From Hypholoma sublateritium FD-334 SS-4 (lineage: Eukaryota > Basidiomycota > Agaricomycetes > Agaricales > Strophariaceae): a stretch of DNA of 57,514 nt. The DNA is taken from positions 1 through 57,514 of the forward strand of contig KN817631.1 in the NCBI GenBank assembly GCA_000827495.1, read 5' to 3'. The position numbers and the translations under genes were made by a program. This document shows positions 39,646 through 51,600 of the stretch, in pieces. Numbering within the stretch: the stretch's first letter is position 1; every line of letters starts with the position of its first letter. The notes under the pieces were generated by a model. That model did not search any database. It saw only the letters and a list, made by a program, of their open reading frames with translations, and had not been told where the DNA came from.

Positions 39646-42600
39646 TTAATCTGCATTGATGACAGGCATATTTTGCTTTGCCCCATTGACTGGCCAGAAC
39701 TCGACCATCGTCTGTGCATCCCAGATCCTTCCCCCTCTTGCGACAAAGCGTAGCTGCAGTGTCTTCGCACTCACTTCACCTTCCAGAAGATCGAACCCCG
39801 GCGGATAGATGAGGAAGTCGGCGAGCTTTCCAGGCGAGAGCGAGCCCAGCGACGGGAACATGCCCAGGGTCTTAGCCCCCGAGGAAGTGGCGGCGCGTAT
39901 GACCTCGTAGTTGCTCAATCCGCCCTTTCCCGTGAACCCCATCTCGGCGTGGTAGGTGAGACCGAGAGGCGGCTCGCCATGGGAGCCAATGTTCGCCAGC
40001 AAGCCCTGGTCGACCATGGCAGCAATGGAACGGGAAGTGTTGAACAGTGCGAATGCTGTTTGTCGTTGAAAAGGACAGGTTAAAAAGATAAAGTCACAAG
40101 TAGTGATAGAACACGCACATGACGCCGGTCGTGCAGTAGACTCAGTCAAACCTTCTAGGATGTCATGCCTGGTAAAGCGACGCGACCTAGAAAACAACAT
40201 CAGTCAGTTCTTATTGAACTGTGAAATGTAAGGCAAGTTATACTTGGGGTCATTGGGAATGTCGTTGCTAGCCCAGACAAGCTGTTCTCCCCACACGCCT
40301 CCGTAGTTAACGATGTGAGTTGGGGTTGCTCCAGTTCCGCTCAAGGCATACAAGGTGAGGACATCGTCGTAAAGCGTTGGCACGGGAATTGCATGCTCGA
40401 TAGTTGTCATTCCTAAGAAATGTTCAACGCTGTTGAAATTAATAAATGAGGCCAACCATACCGTCAATAATGTATGTCAAGTCCCAATCATAGTTCGAGC
40501 CGCCTTCTGGCATGCAGAGCATACTCAAGTTTTGTGCAACTGAGAGTAGCATTTGCCTTGAAGCCCTGCGATTGATTCAGCGAGCCAATGGGTGCTGCAT
40601 GCGTAGTACAACCTCAAGACTAACCTTGATGGTAAATTGTAGTTTTTATAAGAAATACTGGTCGGTCCTCCTTCTGCTTTGATCCTGATCAAGGCAGATT
40701 TTGCTTCCTCGAGGTCAGCAATATCTTGATGTAGGACCGTAAGTCCTGCCCCATAGATGGCATTACCAACGGTAAAAATGCGGGGCCCGACCATCAGGCC
40801 GCGTTCAATTCGAATACGTTCGCTGAAGCCGTCTACTGTGTCGGCACTGGGGCTGAAAAGGTATCAAAAAAGTCCAGATCGACGAATAAGCGCAAAGGTG
40901 GACATACTTGTGTAACGTCGTGACTCCGTATGCAAGGAACGTCTCCATCTCCCATGACTTAGCAGGATAACGATCAGAAAAGCCAACCCAATGAGCGTGG
41001 ATATCGACGAATCCGGGAATTACAAAACCTAAGTAGGGTGTCTGAGCAGTGAGAATGTGTTCAATTGGAGGAATAATAATGACTGACCGCCATGAGCGTC
41101 CAGAGATTGGATGCCCGGATTCAGTGTGTCGAATAAATGGCCCGGACCGATGCGTTGTATGACACCCCCGCTAATTAGCATCGAGCCATTACGGATCAAG
41201 TCAAGTCCCTCGCTGCCAGTTTCCATCGTAAGGAGAGTGGCGTTGTAGACGAGGAAATGATCACTGTCATCTGACTTCCCAGTGTCCAGCCGGCCTTTGT
41301 GGACGTAGGCAGCTTCTGCAGCTTGCTTTTTGAGCCGGGCAATATCCGTTTCATGCTCAACGACCACCATTTGGAAGTCGAGCAGCGACTTGACACAATC
41401 AATACCGAACGTACTGCGATCATGCTCGATATCAGAGGCACATTTCTTGGGTTCGGAGACTTTCAACGAATGCAAGTATGGGCCTAGATGGTTTGGGATG
41501 CGGATAAGATACGAGTCATAATTCAAACGGTCAGCGCGCACCTAAAAACCAGAGCAATGTCTTGCCATCAGGGGACCAATTAACATCGTGTCCTCCGTCT
41601 AAACTTAGGCGTATCAGGCCTTTGGTGGAATTTGCAGGCTTCGACCAAACTGTTTCTCCATTGCTGATGTTGTCTCCCGAGGCGAGATAGATTTGGAAAA
41701 AATCAACGAATGCTACATTGGCAACGGCGAAATGTCCCGTTTTGGCGGGTTTGGAAGATATAACCAGTTCTTGTGATGATTTTCCTGCAGCAAGTGTGAT
41801 GTGTGGATACCTGCCAAGTTGGTCTGTCTTTCCACTGAGGTCTATAACAAACGCGCGGTTCGATTGTTGGACTAGGAGCTGTTTGTTGGTGTCGAGGAAG
41901 CGCATGTTGACGCGATCTTCGGTATTGATCTCGGATGGGACGAAACGCAGTTTTTCAACTTTGATAGCGTGTTGATCACCAGAGAACGACTCTGGCAAGG
42001 TGACCTCGCCGACATAAAGCCCTGCGCCCGCAATAGCCAAAACGTTTCCAGTGAGGTAACTCCCGCCAGACTTCAAGAAGGCAATAGTCCGTTTAGAGCC
42101 TTTGGATACACAAAAGACGGGCGAAAAGTACCGTCCGAGAGGAAGTCCTCCAATCTCATAGGCCTTTCCTCCTTTCAAATCCGCCAGCTCGAATTTGGTG
42201 TACGCAGAATCGGACCATCGTGCGTGCACAACCAGGTCGTTCTGAAAAGGAACAAATGAAGGAGAATAGTATGCTGCGTTGTCGTCTGTGACTGGCACTT
42301 TGTCTGCCTCTTTAGCGCCGACCTTTTGCCAATAAGAGAGCCCACCAGCCTGGAAGACAACTCGTGTTCCTGTGCTATCGATCCGTAGTTCTTTGAATGC
42401 CCTAACATGTTGACTGTCCCTAGTTTCATAGCCAACTACATCGGCGCCTCCCTTGCGAGTTTCTGCGAGTCGCTTTTCAATGTGGGCAGTGAAGGTGATT
42501 GGGCTGGGAGCAGTCGATGACGCGACTTTTTCCCCTCGGTAATTGATGGTCAGGGGCACGGAATAGATCTGACCTGCTGCCCAGATGACAACAGCGTCGT

Positions 42601-44112
42601 CCTTGGGAGTGAACGAAAATGAAGGATAGGTTCCCATAGGTGCATAGACGCCTGAGAGGTCATACATGAGTCCGTACCATACATTATGGATTGTTCCTGT
42701 TTCTAAATCTCTGATTGAATGTGGGCGGCATATACCAAAGAACAGCGAGCACTCTTACTTCAGTACCAGTGCTTCTTTATCTCTTACTCGTCGTACAAAA
42801 GCGAGTGTTTTGCCGTCACGAGACAATTCTGGTCGAGTCGCGCCGCCCGGGAATGAATCAACAATAACATTGGTGGAACCAGTGGTCAAGTTACGTTCGA
42901 AGATAGCGTATGTTCCACGGTGAACATCTTGACCACAATCGTCAGTTTTGAATCACATGGCAGGAAACCGGGACAAATTTACCTTTGTTGAATGTGAAGA
43001 AATATTCATCGACAACATTCTTAGAATATATGATGCTGTCCCCTCCTTTCCAGATGAGCTGTTCCGGGCCAATTTGTTGATCCCCGTAATTCTCAGCTGA
43101 CCGACCCAGTGGAAGTGAACGGCTAATTATGCGATTCCCACTTCCAACGTCAATTTCAGAAAATTGTTGGGAGCGTAAGTCTTGGACAGATGGAACTGCA
43201 TATTCCCAGCCTTCACCTGCACCAAGAGACCGATCCGACGTGTACCATTTTGTGGCAATGACTTTGGAACCAGAAGGATGGAAGCGAGCATCGCTGACCC
43301 ATCGATAAGTTTCATTTGTGACGCGTTGGGCTAAGTTGCATGGGTGCATGGTCAGTTCTGAGGTAGAGAAATATTTAGTAAATACCATTTATACGGCCTT
43401 CACGAATTAATCTCTGCCGTTTCCTAGTCACGTCTTCCTTGACACCATGAACAAGTAATTTTTCGTCGAGTTCTTTGTTGCTCAAAGCTATGCGCAATTC
43501 TTCTTTGCTGTTTGTTGCCTTCAGATTCATTTCGTCACATCCTCGCCATTCCATCACCCATATGTTTTCGACCCCCAGTTCGGCATCACTTCTGAACACG
43601 AGCCTGTCTCCAGTTGGAGAGAAATGAGGGTCGGAGTCGTGGGGAATGCCTAGCAGTACAGGACGCGCTGATATGGCTTTGTCGCTCAAGTGAAATGCCT
43701 GGGCGCCAGGAAGACAGTATAGGTCTCCAACCATGTCAAATACTATATCTCCAGAGATAGGATGGACGTCAAGACGCAAAAAAGTTCCTTCCTGCACATC
43801 GTATTCGAGCTTTCGGGGGTAAGAGTAGTCGGTGGAGATATCCCATGGTGTGGGAGGCCTCAGCGGGTAGACGTCATCCTTCCATTCGGCCACTGGGTCA
43901 CTTTGGCCAGAGTGAATTGCGACTCTCGAGGCGCTGAAAGGTCGGAGTAGTGACCAAGGAGTGGGCAAGACCGTCAACAACGTGAGTACTGCTGATATTA
44001 GTACAAGAAATGAGAGCAATTGTCGCGATCTCGCTCGTCGTCGAGGGCGAGTATTGCAGTACGGGGCTGGGAGGGTCGGTAGGACCTGGGTTTCATCCAC
44101 CTGGTTCCCCAT
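39646..44112 (-). CDS. Membrane-anchored beta-propeller/amidohydrolase fusion protein
   Basis: A very large protein (over 1200 residues). It begins MGNQVDETQVLP (ATG 44110-44112; the longer frame opens with TTG) with a basic segment and one membrane helix (LLSFLVLISAVLTLLTVL), suggesting type II anchoring. A TolB/WD40-like propeller follows with repeated blade motifs (DPHFSPTGDRLVF; RPELSRDGKTLAF; GTYPSFSFTPKDDAVV; DVNWSPDGKTLLWF). An amidohydrolase domain begins near 41.4 kb: metal-site FVDIHAHW (about 41.0 kb), GVTTLH, GPRIFTVG, TTIEHAIP, THIVNYGG, IGSHGEPP, and the distal SLSPGKLADFLIYP strand. The stop is at 39646. Bacterial TolB-propeller amidohydrolases share this order. The substrate is unknown; a peptidase- or imidase-like hydrolase facing the lumen or outside is inferred. 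Many short introns, not all fixed. Confidence 0.85.
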
Positions 44113-44775
44113 GTTCAACGGAATATTAAGAGGATGCGCGTTTCTTGACGAATCCTTTGAGATGGTCAGGCTGGCTTGAGTGCTGAGAATGGCAGTTCCT
44201 CCATGGACCTAACTGCTGGAAAACGAAGGGCCGTGAAATGACGAAAGCTTCTCACGTAGTATGTATCAGAGTGCACACCAAGTGCACATGGTGCCAGATG
44301 GTCCCCGCTGGTTTCTCGATTGGCGGCGTGGCGCGACGGCAAGTTTCATGTACAAAGAAATCAATAGTCAACCAGTCAACATCATTTTGACGATACACGG
44401 GCCGTCGTGCCGCGCCCCTAAATAAACGAGCACGCCTTAAAGAATCACTGTCTCTGAGTCAACTCCAAGTCGCTGGCAATGGACTACGACATAAGTAAGT
44501 GGGATTTTTCGGGTATTTTCTAGCTCTCCTTACTCAGTGAGGATGAGAAACGACAGCTTGATGTAACCACCACCAGCATTCGGATCGAAATGACAGCCGG
44601 GCGCCTGGTAACCTGATCATCGCCTTCCGGCGACCCACAGTGGACGTAAGTATAAAGACCCAAAGTCCGAGTCGATGTCGTGTTCCCCCACTTCGTTGCT
44701 GGCCAATCGAAGAAATCTACCTCTTGAAAGCTGGGCTTCCTCACTTCGACAACATCTACGCAAACTATCAGAACT
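44113..44775. other. Divergent intergenic region
   Basis: Lies between the amidohydrolase gene (-) and the E3BP paralog (+). An ATG at 44479 (MDYDI) followed by a GTAAGT donor, and a frame with LSEDEKRQLDV near 44530-44600, hint at a small exon, but no splice joins them in frame. I leave it unannotated. Confidence 0.35.
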
Positions 44776-45814
44776 ATGAGCGCCTTCACTGTGTCAAAGG
44801 TTTCTGCAGCCCAGAGCGCCGGAGCACGTTACGGGCAAGCTAAGAGAAGATGTGAACATTCCGACTCGATCTGACTGTAATCTATGCTCACGAATATTGG
44901 CTAGGGCTGCATGGCTCATTGAAACGCCAGGCCAGTATCATAATGCCTGCTCTATCTCCACTCATGACAGAGGGTACCATTACACGCTGGAAGAAGAAGG
45001 AAGGTGACGCATTTGCTGCTGGGGATGTTCTATTGCAAATAGTCAGTCTGATCACGTCCCTCGCTTGAACGCCTTTTCTAATTTTTTTCTAGCAATCAGA
45101 CCTGTACACAGTTGATGTGGAAGCCTGTAATTCGGGTATCTTGGGGAAGATTATTGTGCGTTTACTTTTCTCTCTCGTTTACGTTCCTGAATCATTTGCT
45201 TTTAGATGCCAGCTGGTACATCAAACGTTCCCATTGAGCAAATTATTGCTCTTGTTGCCCGCGATGCGAATGAACTTGCAATCATACAAGGTCAATCCAC
45301 CACCCCGATACCGCCTAAGTTCAATGCACTTCCCGCGCCGCCGAGCAGTCCTATCTCTACGCCTCTGTACCGTGATCAGTTCAGGCCTTTGTCGTCTCCG
45401 CGAACGCCGACAACGTCGCCACGGACGCCGTCTCTGTTCGAGATGCAGACCATGGGATATGGCCATCGTAGCGCCCATGTAGGAGGTCCGCGCAGAGGGA
45501 AACCTAGACTGAACTTGGTCAATGCCGAGCCTATTTCCCCTATCGAGATGTCACCACGCCCTTCCCCTATGCAATCGCGACCTCGGCAAGAAGACAGCTT
45601 GCCTATGACCCCTTCTACTGCCAAATGGCCACAATCAGCGAGGGAGACTGCCGACGAGGGACAAGCTCAGGTAAAGAAGTATGAACGCGGTGTGACCTGC
45701 AATATATTAATATCTACCCTGTAGGTTAACGGTGCAGCTCTGCGAAGGATGATCGTATCCAATCTGGCCTCAAAGCAGGGAAACCCAAACTTTCCGCTTG
45801 ATGAGTTCTTGTGA
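44776..45814 (+). CDS. Divergent paralog of PDH E3-binding protein (no lipoyl lysine)
   Basis: Five exons (44776-44851, 44905-45041, 45093-45155, 45206-45670, 45725-45814; 831 bp, 276 residues). The N-terminus [20 protein letters not shown] continues to [14 protein letters not shown] and looks like a mitochondrial presequence. The lipoyl-like domain starts at [20 protein letters not shown] and has [11 protein letters not shown] at its end, but at the lipoyl site it reads [11 protein letters not shown], where the canonical neighbour at 53024-54312 has ETDKATIDVEA, so the modified lysine is leucine. No E3-binding domain follows; instead there is a Ser/Pro/Arg-rich linker with [13 protein letters not shown]. 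The C-terminus [13 protein letters not shown] matches the PDX1 C-terminal helix. Intron positions equal those of PDX1. I infer a duplicated, non-lipoylated component, perhaps structural, regulatory or decaying; all exons are intact. Confidence 0.82.
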
Positions 45815-46259
45815 CACATAGACCCCTACCTTTGTCAGTCCTCCCAGCTCTCAGAGATGTAAAGTAGTGAACATAAATATAGCGTCGTTGACATCGCTTT
45901 CTTTCATTAAATTCAAGCATAGTGTTTGCACACCTTTGTTACAATAGGGTTGACACCTCTGGCTGTGCTGGTCACACGAAGGCATCGTCCGACCGCATGT
46001 CATCTTGGCAAAGGTATATAAAGGGATAGCTTCCTTTTGTTAATCCCTTGAGCTTCGGGATGCTCGTCTGTCCCTCATCACACTCGTCTAGGCTCTCTCC
46101 CTTATATATAATCATTTCCCACCAGCGCAAACCTTCAGATCAGTAGACAATTCATTCAAGTTAGCGCCCAGCAAGCCAGCTACCGCAAAACACCTGACAG
46201 TCAGGTATGCAGTCTCTATAAATATGAAAGTACTTCGTTACCAACTCTCTTCTCAAAGC
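45815..46259. other. Intergenic upstream of the NLR remnant
   Basis: Holds the 3' region of the E3BP paralog and a TATA box at 46015. No independent gene is seen. Confidence 0.4.
46015..46023 (+). promoter_or_regulatory. TATA box
   Basis: TATATAAAG at this position, followed by a CT-rich stretch, looks like an intact core promoter. The only sequence downstream on this strand is the NLR remnant, which lacks a proper start, so the box may belong to its lost 5' part or drive a non-coding transcript. Confidence 0.4.
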
Positions 46260-46262
46260 CAA

Positions 46263-48205
46263 ATCAATTTATCGTCTACGTCGTGGAAAATGCAGTGACC
46301 GTCGAATTTAATGCGAAATTCTAGAGACTCTCGCCCAAGCTTAGTCTGTGCGAGCTCTCGGCCTACCCTTTTGCTTCCTCATTGCCAGTCGTCCCGAAGC
46401 GCATACGTCACATTTCCAGCATACCACATTACTTATAACCATTCTTATGCGGCAGCTTAACCTCGACCACGACATCAACGCTGAAAATGTCATCAGAGCC
46501 TATCTGTCTTCTCAATTCAGCAAAATTGACAATTCTCACCCCATGAAGGAATGCATACCTTCTGCCTGGCCCGAACGCTATGTGATTGAGACACTGGTGG
46601 GCCGTGCCTCTGGCCAGTTCATATACGCTTCGACGGTTATCAGGTACATCCAATCGACCAAACACCGGCCCACTGATCGCCTGCGTGTCATTCTAGGGAT
46701 ATCTCCTACACCGACTCACGAGACACCCTATGCTGCTATTGACGCCCTGTACACGCATATACTCTCTTCCATAGATGACCCTCGAGTTATGCAAATATTC
46801 AGCCTCCTGGTAGTCCCAAGGCGTACTGAGGACGGATTAGGAACGTTCAACTGTCCTGACATGATTGACCGGCTCCTCTTCTTCCAATCGGGCGATACTC
46901 AGCTCATTCTCGCTGATCTATTATCCATTGTGGCCGTCGAAGATCGCTATTCACCTATCAGATTATATCATACATCACTCAATGATTTTCTGCTTGACAA
47001 GTCGCGCTCAGGCCCCCTCTTTGTGGATTTGTCGAAAGCTCACGAACGATTGGCCCGGGGTTACCTCAAAATATATCAAGCCGAAGCAGGTGAGTGCAGA
47101 CTCCAATTATGCCTCATATTCTTACTCTGGTCTAGGGTCTGCTGTGGACTGTCGCAAATCATTTTCATATTTTAGAAAAAACTTTGATATTGCAAGCCTC
47201 TCAGCTGATATTTCCAACGATATAGAGAACATGGATTTCTTCCAAATATACCACTATTTTCTCGCCAAGTTCACTCATGATATGCCAAAATACATTCACG
47301 ACAGGATATCTTCCGGCGACGCAAAAGGGTTGACGTCAATGTGGACTGCTCGCCAAATGTGGAAGTCAAGACTCATGGAACAGCTACTTCAGCCATTTAA
47401 GCGAAATGTGAGATATATTGAGCGATGCTTTGGAAGAGATATGGCGCTGACTGGGCAACTCTGGGTTCCTAGGATCTCCCAAACCAAGATCGCATTCTCG
47501 ATACCTACGTGCATGTCTTGCATACCACATATTGTCCTGCGGATCGCGTGGTCAATGAATCTCTCGATACCCTACTCAATCAGAAGCGCTTTAAAGATTA
47601 TGTATGCTTAACTAATTTCCTCTGTATCAAGCAAGCTAATTTGCATACCCAAGATGTTTCGAATTTGTGATCACACCAACCATAACTCATGTCAAAGATG
47701 CCAAAAGATCTCTCCTTTGGCTTCCACGATATCTTACCGAGTCTTGTATGCGTTTATGCTACATTCGCCGGCAATGGCTTTAAAGAAATGGGACAAAGCT
47801 GTGGACCTGAACTTTAGAGAACGGTGCGCAGAACAGGCCTATTTCTGTTTGACCTTTACACATAGCATCATTGATGCGATCGTGGTTTCGCACCGCGCTG
47901 TAACGACAAAAAGAAATGCCAGCAGGGCGGAGATCAAGAAGCGGACACAGCATGACTGCTACGCCGACTGTTATTTCGAGGCAGCCCTCGATTGTACTAT
48001 CATCCTTTTGCCATACGCGGACCACACTAAATCGGTTGCAACGGTTCTAGCCAAGTTCTCTGATGCTAGCTCATGGAACGAGGATTATATCCTGCGGCGA
48101 TTTTGTTCCCAATTCCGACAACTGGAATCAGAGATTCATAGCTATCTTCGAGTGTGTCTTTCCATATTTATTCCCTTTGACCACTTGTTTCTGAGAAAAT
48201 ATTGA
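46263..48205 (+). pseudogene. NACHT-type NLR remnant, broken
   Basis: The strongest part (46315-47090) matches the region just after Walker B in basidiomycete NACHT proteins: EILETLAQA, FCFLIASRPEAH, IETLVGRASGQFIYASTVIRYI, HRPTDRLRVILGI, AAIDALYTHILSSI, and LYHTSLNDFLLDKSRSG. An in-frame TAG at 46342-46344 lies between LAQA and SVRALG. Upstream, only a smeared Walker-B-like stretch remains (about 46267-46314) and no P-loop is present. A GTGAGT intron near 47089 leads to a second exon with MDFFQIYHYFLAKF; later exons switch frame near 47.6-47.75 kb. No ATG-initiated full protein can be built. NLRs in fungi serve self/non-self recognition; this copy is most likely dead. The TTAG could instead be a splice acceptor, which would leave a 5'-truncated gene. 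Confidence 0.65.
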
Positions 48206-48659
48206 ATAGCGTGCGCAATACAACATTGAGTCGCACTCCGACGGGACCTCCTAGACGGTCGTTTAGGGAATGAGATAGCGACCCCATTCTCATATTCGGA
48301 CATTTGATAATGGACATCGAACACTTGCTGGAAATTTTGGTGTTGTAATTTGTGACGTGCCCGGGACATAAACACAACTTATGCATCGTTTCAAGGACTA
48401 CATATATTGGTTATAAATACTATAAGCATACATTATATTGCAGAGAACTTCTATGTTAGTGGCCAAATGTATGAGCACGAATCAAGAAAGGAATCAATCG
48501 ATACAGGCACAGATAGCAATGCGAAACAGTCTACAAACGACCAAGGCAAAACAAATCGATCTAAACATAGAAACACAGATCAGACGTAGGTGCAGAGAAC
48601 GTCCAGGTTGCGTCGTGTGCATGATACGGAGAAAAAAAGTAGCATGGGGCACCATGGCA
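48206..48659. other. Intergenic, no gene seen
   Basis: AT-rich stretch between the NLR remnant and the 3' end of SCAP. No gene or RNA is visible. Confidence 0.45.
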
Positions 48660-51600
48660 TCATGGACTGAAGTGGAAAACGCCAATGGTATTGCCGAATC
48701 CGGCCAGGGTATGCGTTGAGGCGGCGAGTAGTGGCGAAACACGGGTGAAAGGTAGTCTGGCGATTCCAGCGGCGGCAGACGATGCTATTGACGACGAGGA
48801 ACTTCTTCGAGACGACGACGCAAGGGAGCCTGTCATATCTGCTGGCCGCAAGGGCAAACCGGAAAGCAGGGAGCTCTTCACCAGCACCATGGCTGGGTCG
48901 AATGTCCAGAGTTCCCATCTCTCCAGCGTTGAATTTGTCAGCCCGCCTTCACCGGCGATGTGACTAGCACTTGTTTCCAGCGACAGGGGCCGGAATTTCT
49001 CCTGCGTGCGTGGCCGCCGCCGGATCCCTACGAAACTGTTGCTCATCATGTCCCATCCGCCGCGCTCGCATGTGACCTCCGCTACCGGCGCAAGGACCGC
49101 GTTATGCCAGACCGACTGCATCGCATTGGTTGGGGTCGTGGTCCCACTGCGATCGCTGCCGTCTCCTTCGTAGTCCTCACCAGCTATGTTGCCAGGGAAG
49201 GGTACGGTGAGCAACTCCGAAGAGCGTCGCGTCGTGTCCTTCTCCGACGCTCTTCGCGAATGGACGCCGTGCCCCGAGACAGGGAAAGCTGAGGTCTCGA
49301 AGGCGGTGGCAAGACGTGCACGTGGGATGAGCGGCGAGCTGGTCCGCGAAGATGTCGTGCTATTGCTGTTGCTCCTCGATCTGCGTCCAAGACTCTCTCT
49401 TGATGGCATGCTGTGAAGTTGTTGCTGTTTATTGCCACGACCACACGAACAACGCCGTATCTGATCCTCAACATATAGCTTGAAAAATCGAACGAGGTGG
49501 TCGACCGAGAAGGCAAGCGCAATGCTTTCCACGGGCGGCTGCCCGCAGAAGTTGCACGTCGCGCATTTCACGGGCGACACCTTCAAGGATCCGACGCGTC
49601 CGTACGCCTCGTCGAGCAGTGAGATGCACTCGCCCGTCTTGCCATCCCAAAGAGACACAACGCCGGTCTCGGTCGCGGCAGCGATCACAAGCCGTACACT
49701 GCCTTGAAGCTCCGCCCTACAGGCATGCACCTGCGTAACGGTGTCCAATGGGTGGCCGGGATGCACGCAACAGTCGTCCAACATTGTCGGTTCGTATTCG
49801 CCCGTCTCTACCAGATCCAGGCCGCCGTCTTCCAAGCAAAAGGCAATAATATACCGATTTTCCGGGAAGACACTGACGAGTTGTGTTCGTACCACCGGAA
49901 CATGTCTTGACGGTGAGAAATACGCTACCGTAGGAAATACCGCAGAAAGGGTCCAGCGAGCAGCAATACCGTTCTCGTATGTCGCGAGCAAAACGACGCT
50001 CTTGGCACCAAGTGAATCAGGAGAGCCAGATTCTTGAATTGACGTGCGCATCGGTTTCTTCTCTGCGTACTGTGGCATTGGCGGCACAAATCGTATTCCG
50101 GTGACTCCTGCAGACGAGTTCTCAAGGGCAAGCAAAGGCAAGGGCTTCGCGTTTCCAGCTTTATCCACGTTCCATACTGCGATCAATCCCGCTCCAGTAC
50201 CAACTGCGAAATAGCGGCCGCCGTCATCAATCGTGACCGATGTTACTGTGGATGCCGCACAGGACGACGAACTTGCCATCCTGAGCAACACGTTCGCGGC
50301 ATCGATGGCGACGTGTTGTCTACGGTCTGTATTCCAGACTATAATTTCATTGCGCAGACCAACAGACACGATCGTTTTCCCGTCCTTGCTGACCGCAATC
50401 AGGTCCACGTCGCTTGCGAACGCGCGTGGGAGCGTCGAGAACACGGTCTCGCTCTGCAAGCTCTTCTGTTCGTCGATGAGAGCATCCCCGTCGGGGCGGT
50501 GCCGCTGTGCTTCGAGTAATTCCGTGTTCCGCAGTAAATAGAGCAGCAGGCCCCAGAGCGCACTCGTCGTGATCGCAATCGGCAGGACAAGAATCGTCAA
50601 AATCCATAAAACGAAGCGCACCGTGCGCATGGTGTACCGAGAGGGCGACAGGAGCGCGGGAATGCCACTCGCGGATCCCGCGCCGGCGCTGAAGGTGACG
50701 ATCGTCGGCGTCTCCATGCGGAGGTGGAGAAGTGACGTCTGCGCGGGGTTCAGCGTCTTCCATATACGCTCTGCGGGAGATACGGCATCGGCCACCAAAT
50801 GTGCCTTCGTGCGTGAGAGGGCACCGAGCGACTTCGGAAGCGCGGGGACTGTTGACGCTGTATAGGTCGTGTAATACAACGTAGCTGCAATAGCGAGGAG
50901 CTAAAACGATATCAGCGAGTATTAAAACGTGGACCAGCATCGATTACACACCATTAATAGACTGATATTGGTCGCCGCCCTTCCTTTCAGTAGGTTCTGA
51001 ATGGTTAGCATAAGCTTCTGCCACCCAGAGCGAGGTTGCTTGATGGAGTGCTGCTCCTTCTGGAAAGTAGGCGCCGTGGGCACAAGATTAGCATCATGGC
51101 GTAGCAGTTCCTCTAACTAAATCATTCACGGACTCGCTTAGTGTGAAGATAAACGTAAAAGAGTCAGTGGACGCACCTCGAGGCGGGCGATATCAATAGA
51201 GAGTACCGCCATGAAGAATGTATGAGCCAAGAACCAGTGCGCCACCAGGACTACAATCGCGAAGATGCAGAACTGGCGCACTGCACCGACGGCAAACACC
51301 GCGATGACGCCGAGGATCGAGTTGTACGATACTACTTTGAGTGTGTTGGATGTCCCGGCACGGCTGAGGCCCTCCGCTATGCGTTGCTTGACAGAAAGCG
51401 TTACAGAGGTTTTGCCAACTGCATCAACCTATTTGGTGTGAGCGGTGACTGCCTGAGCCTAGATCATTGGGATAAATATACTCACCAGGTTGAACATATT
51501 TTCAGCACCGACAAACACGATAACGATCGGAAGAAGCTCCCTGAAAAAAAAGAAGGATTGGTCACGTAAACGATAAGAACGGACATATGCGTACCAGGGA

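Noticed and set aside
44113..44118. Two-codon N-terminal extension of the propeller/amidohydrolase protein
   Set aside because: The extension begins with TTG; ATG at 44112 is the natural start.
44479..44640. Possible small gene beginning MDYDI
   Set aside because: The GTAAGT donor is followed by an acceptor only 29 or 44 bp on, and neither joins in frame to the LSEDEKRQ stretch.
46345..47175. Intact NLR gene starting after the TAG
   Set aside because: The frame opens with GTG, lacks the P-loop and Walker B parts, and later exons are frame-shifted, so a pseudogene is the better reading.
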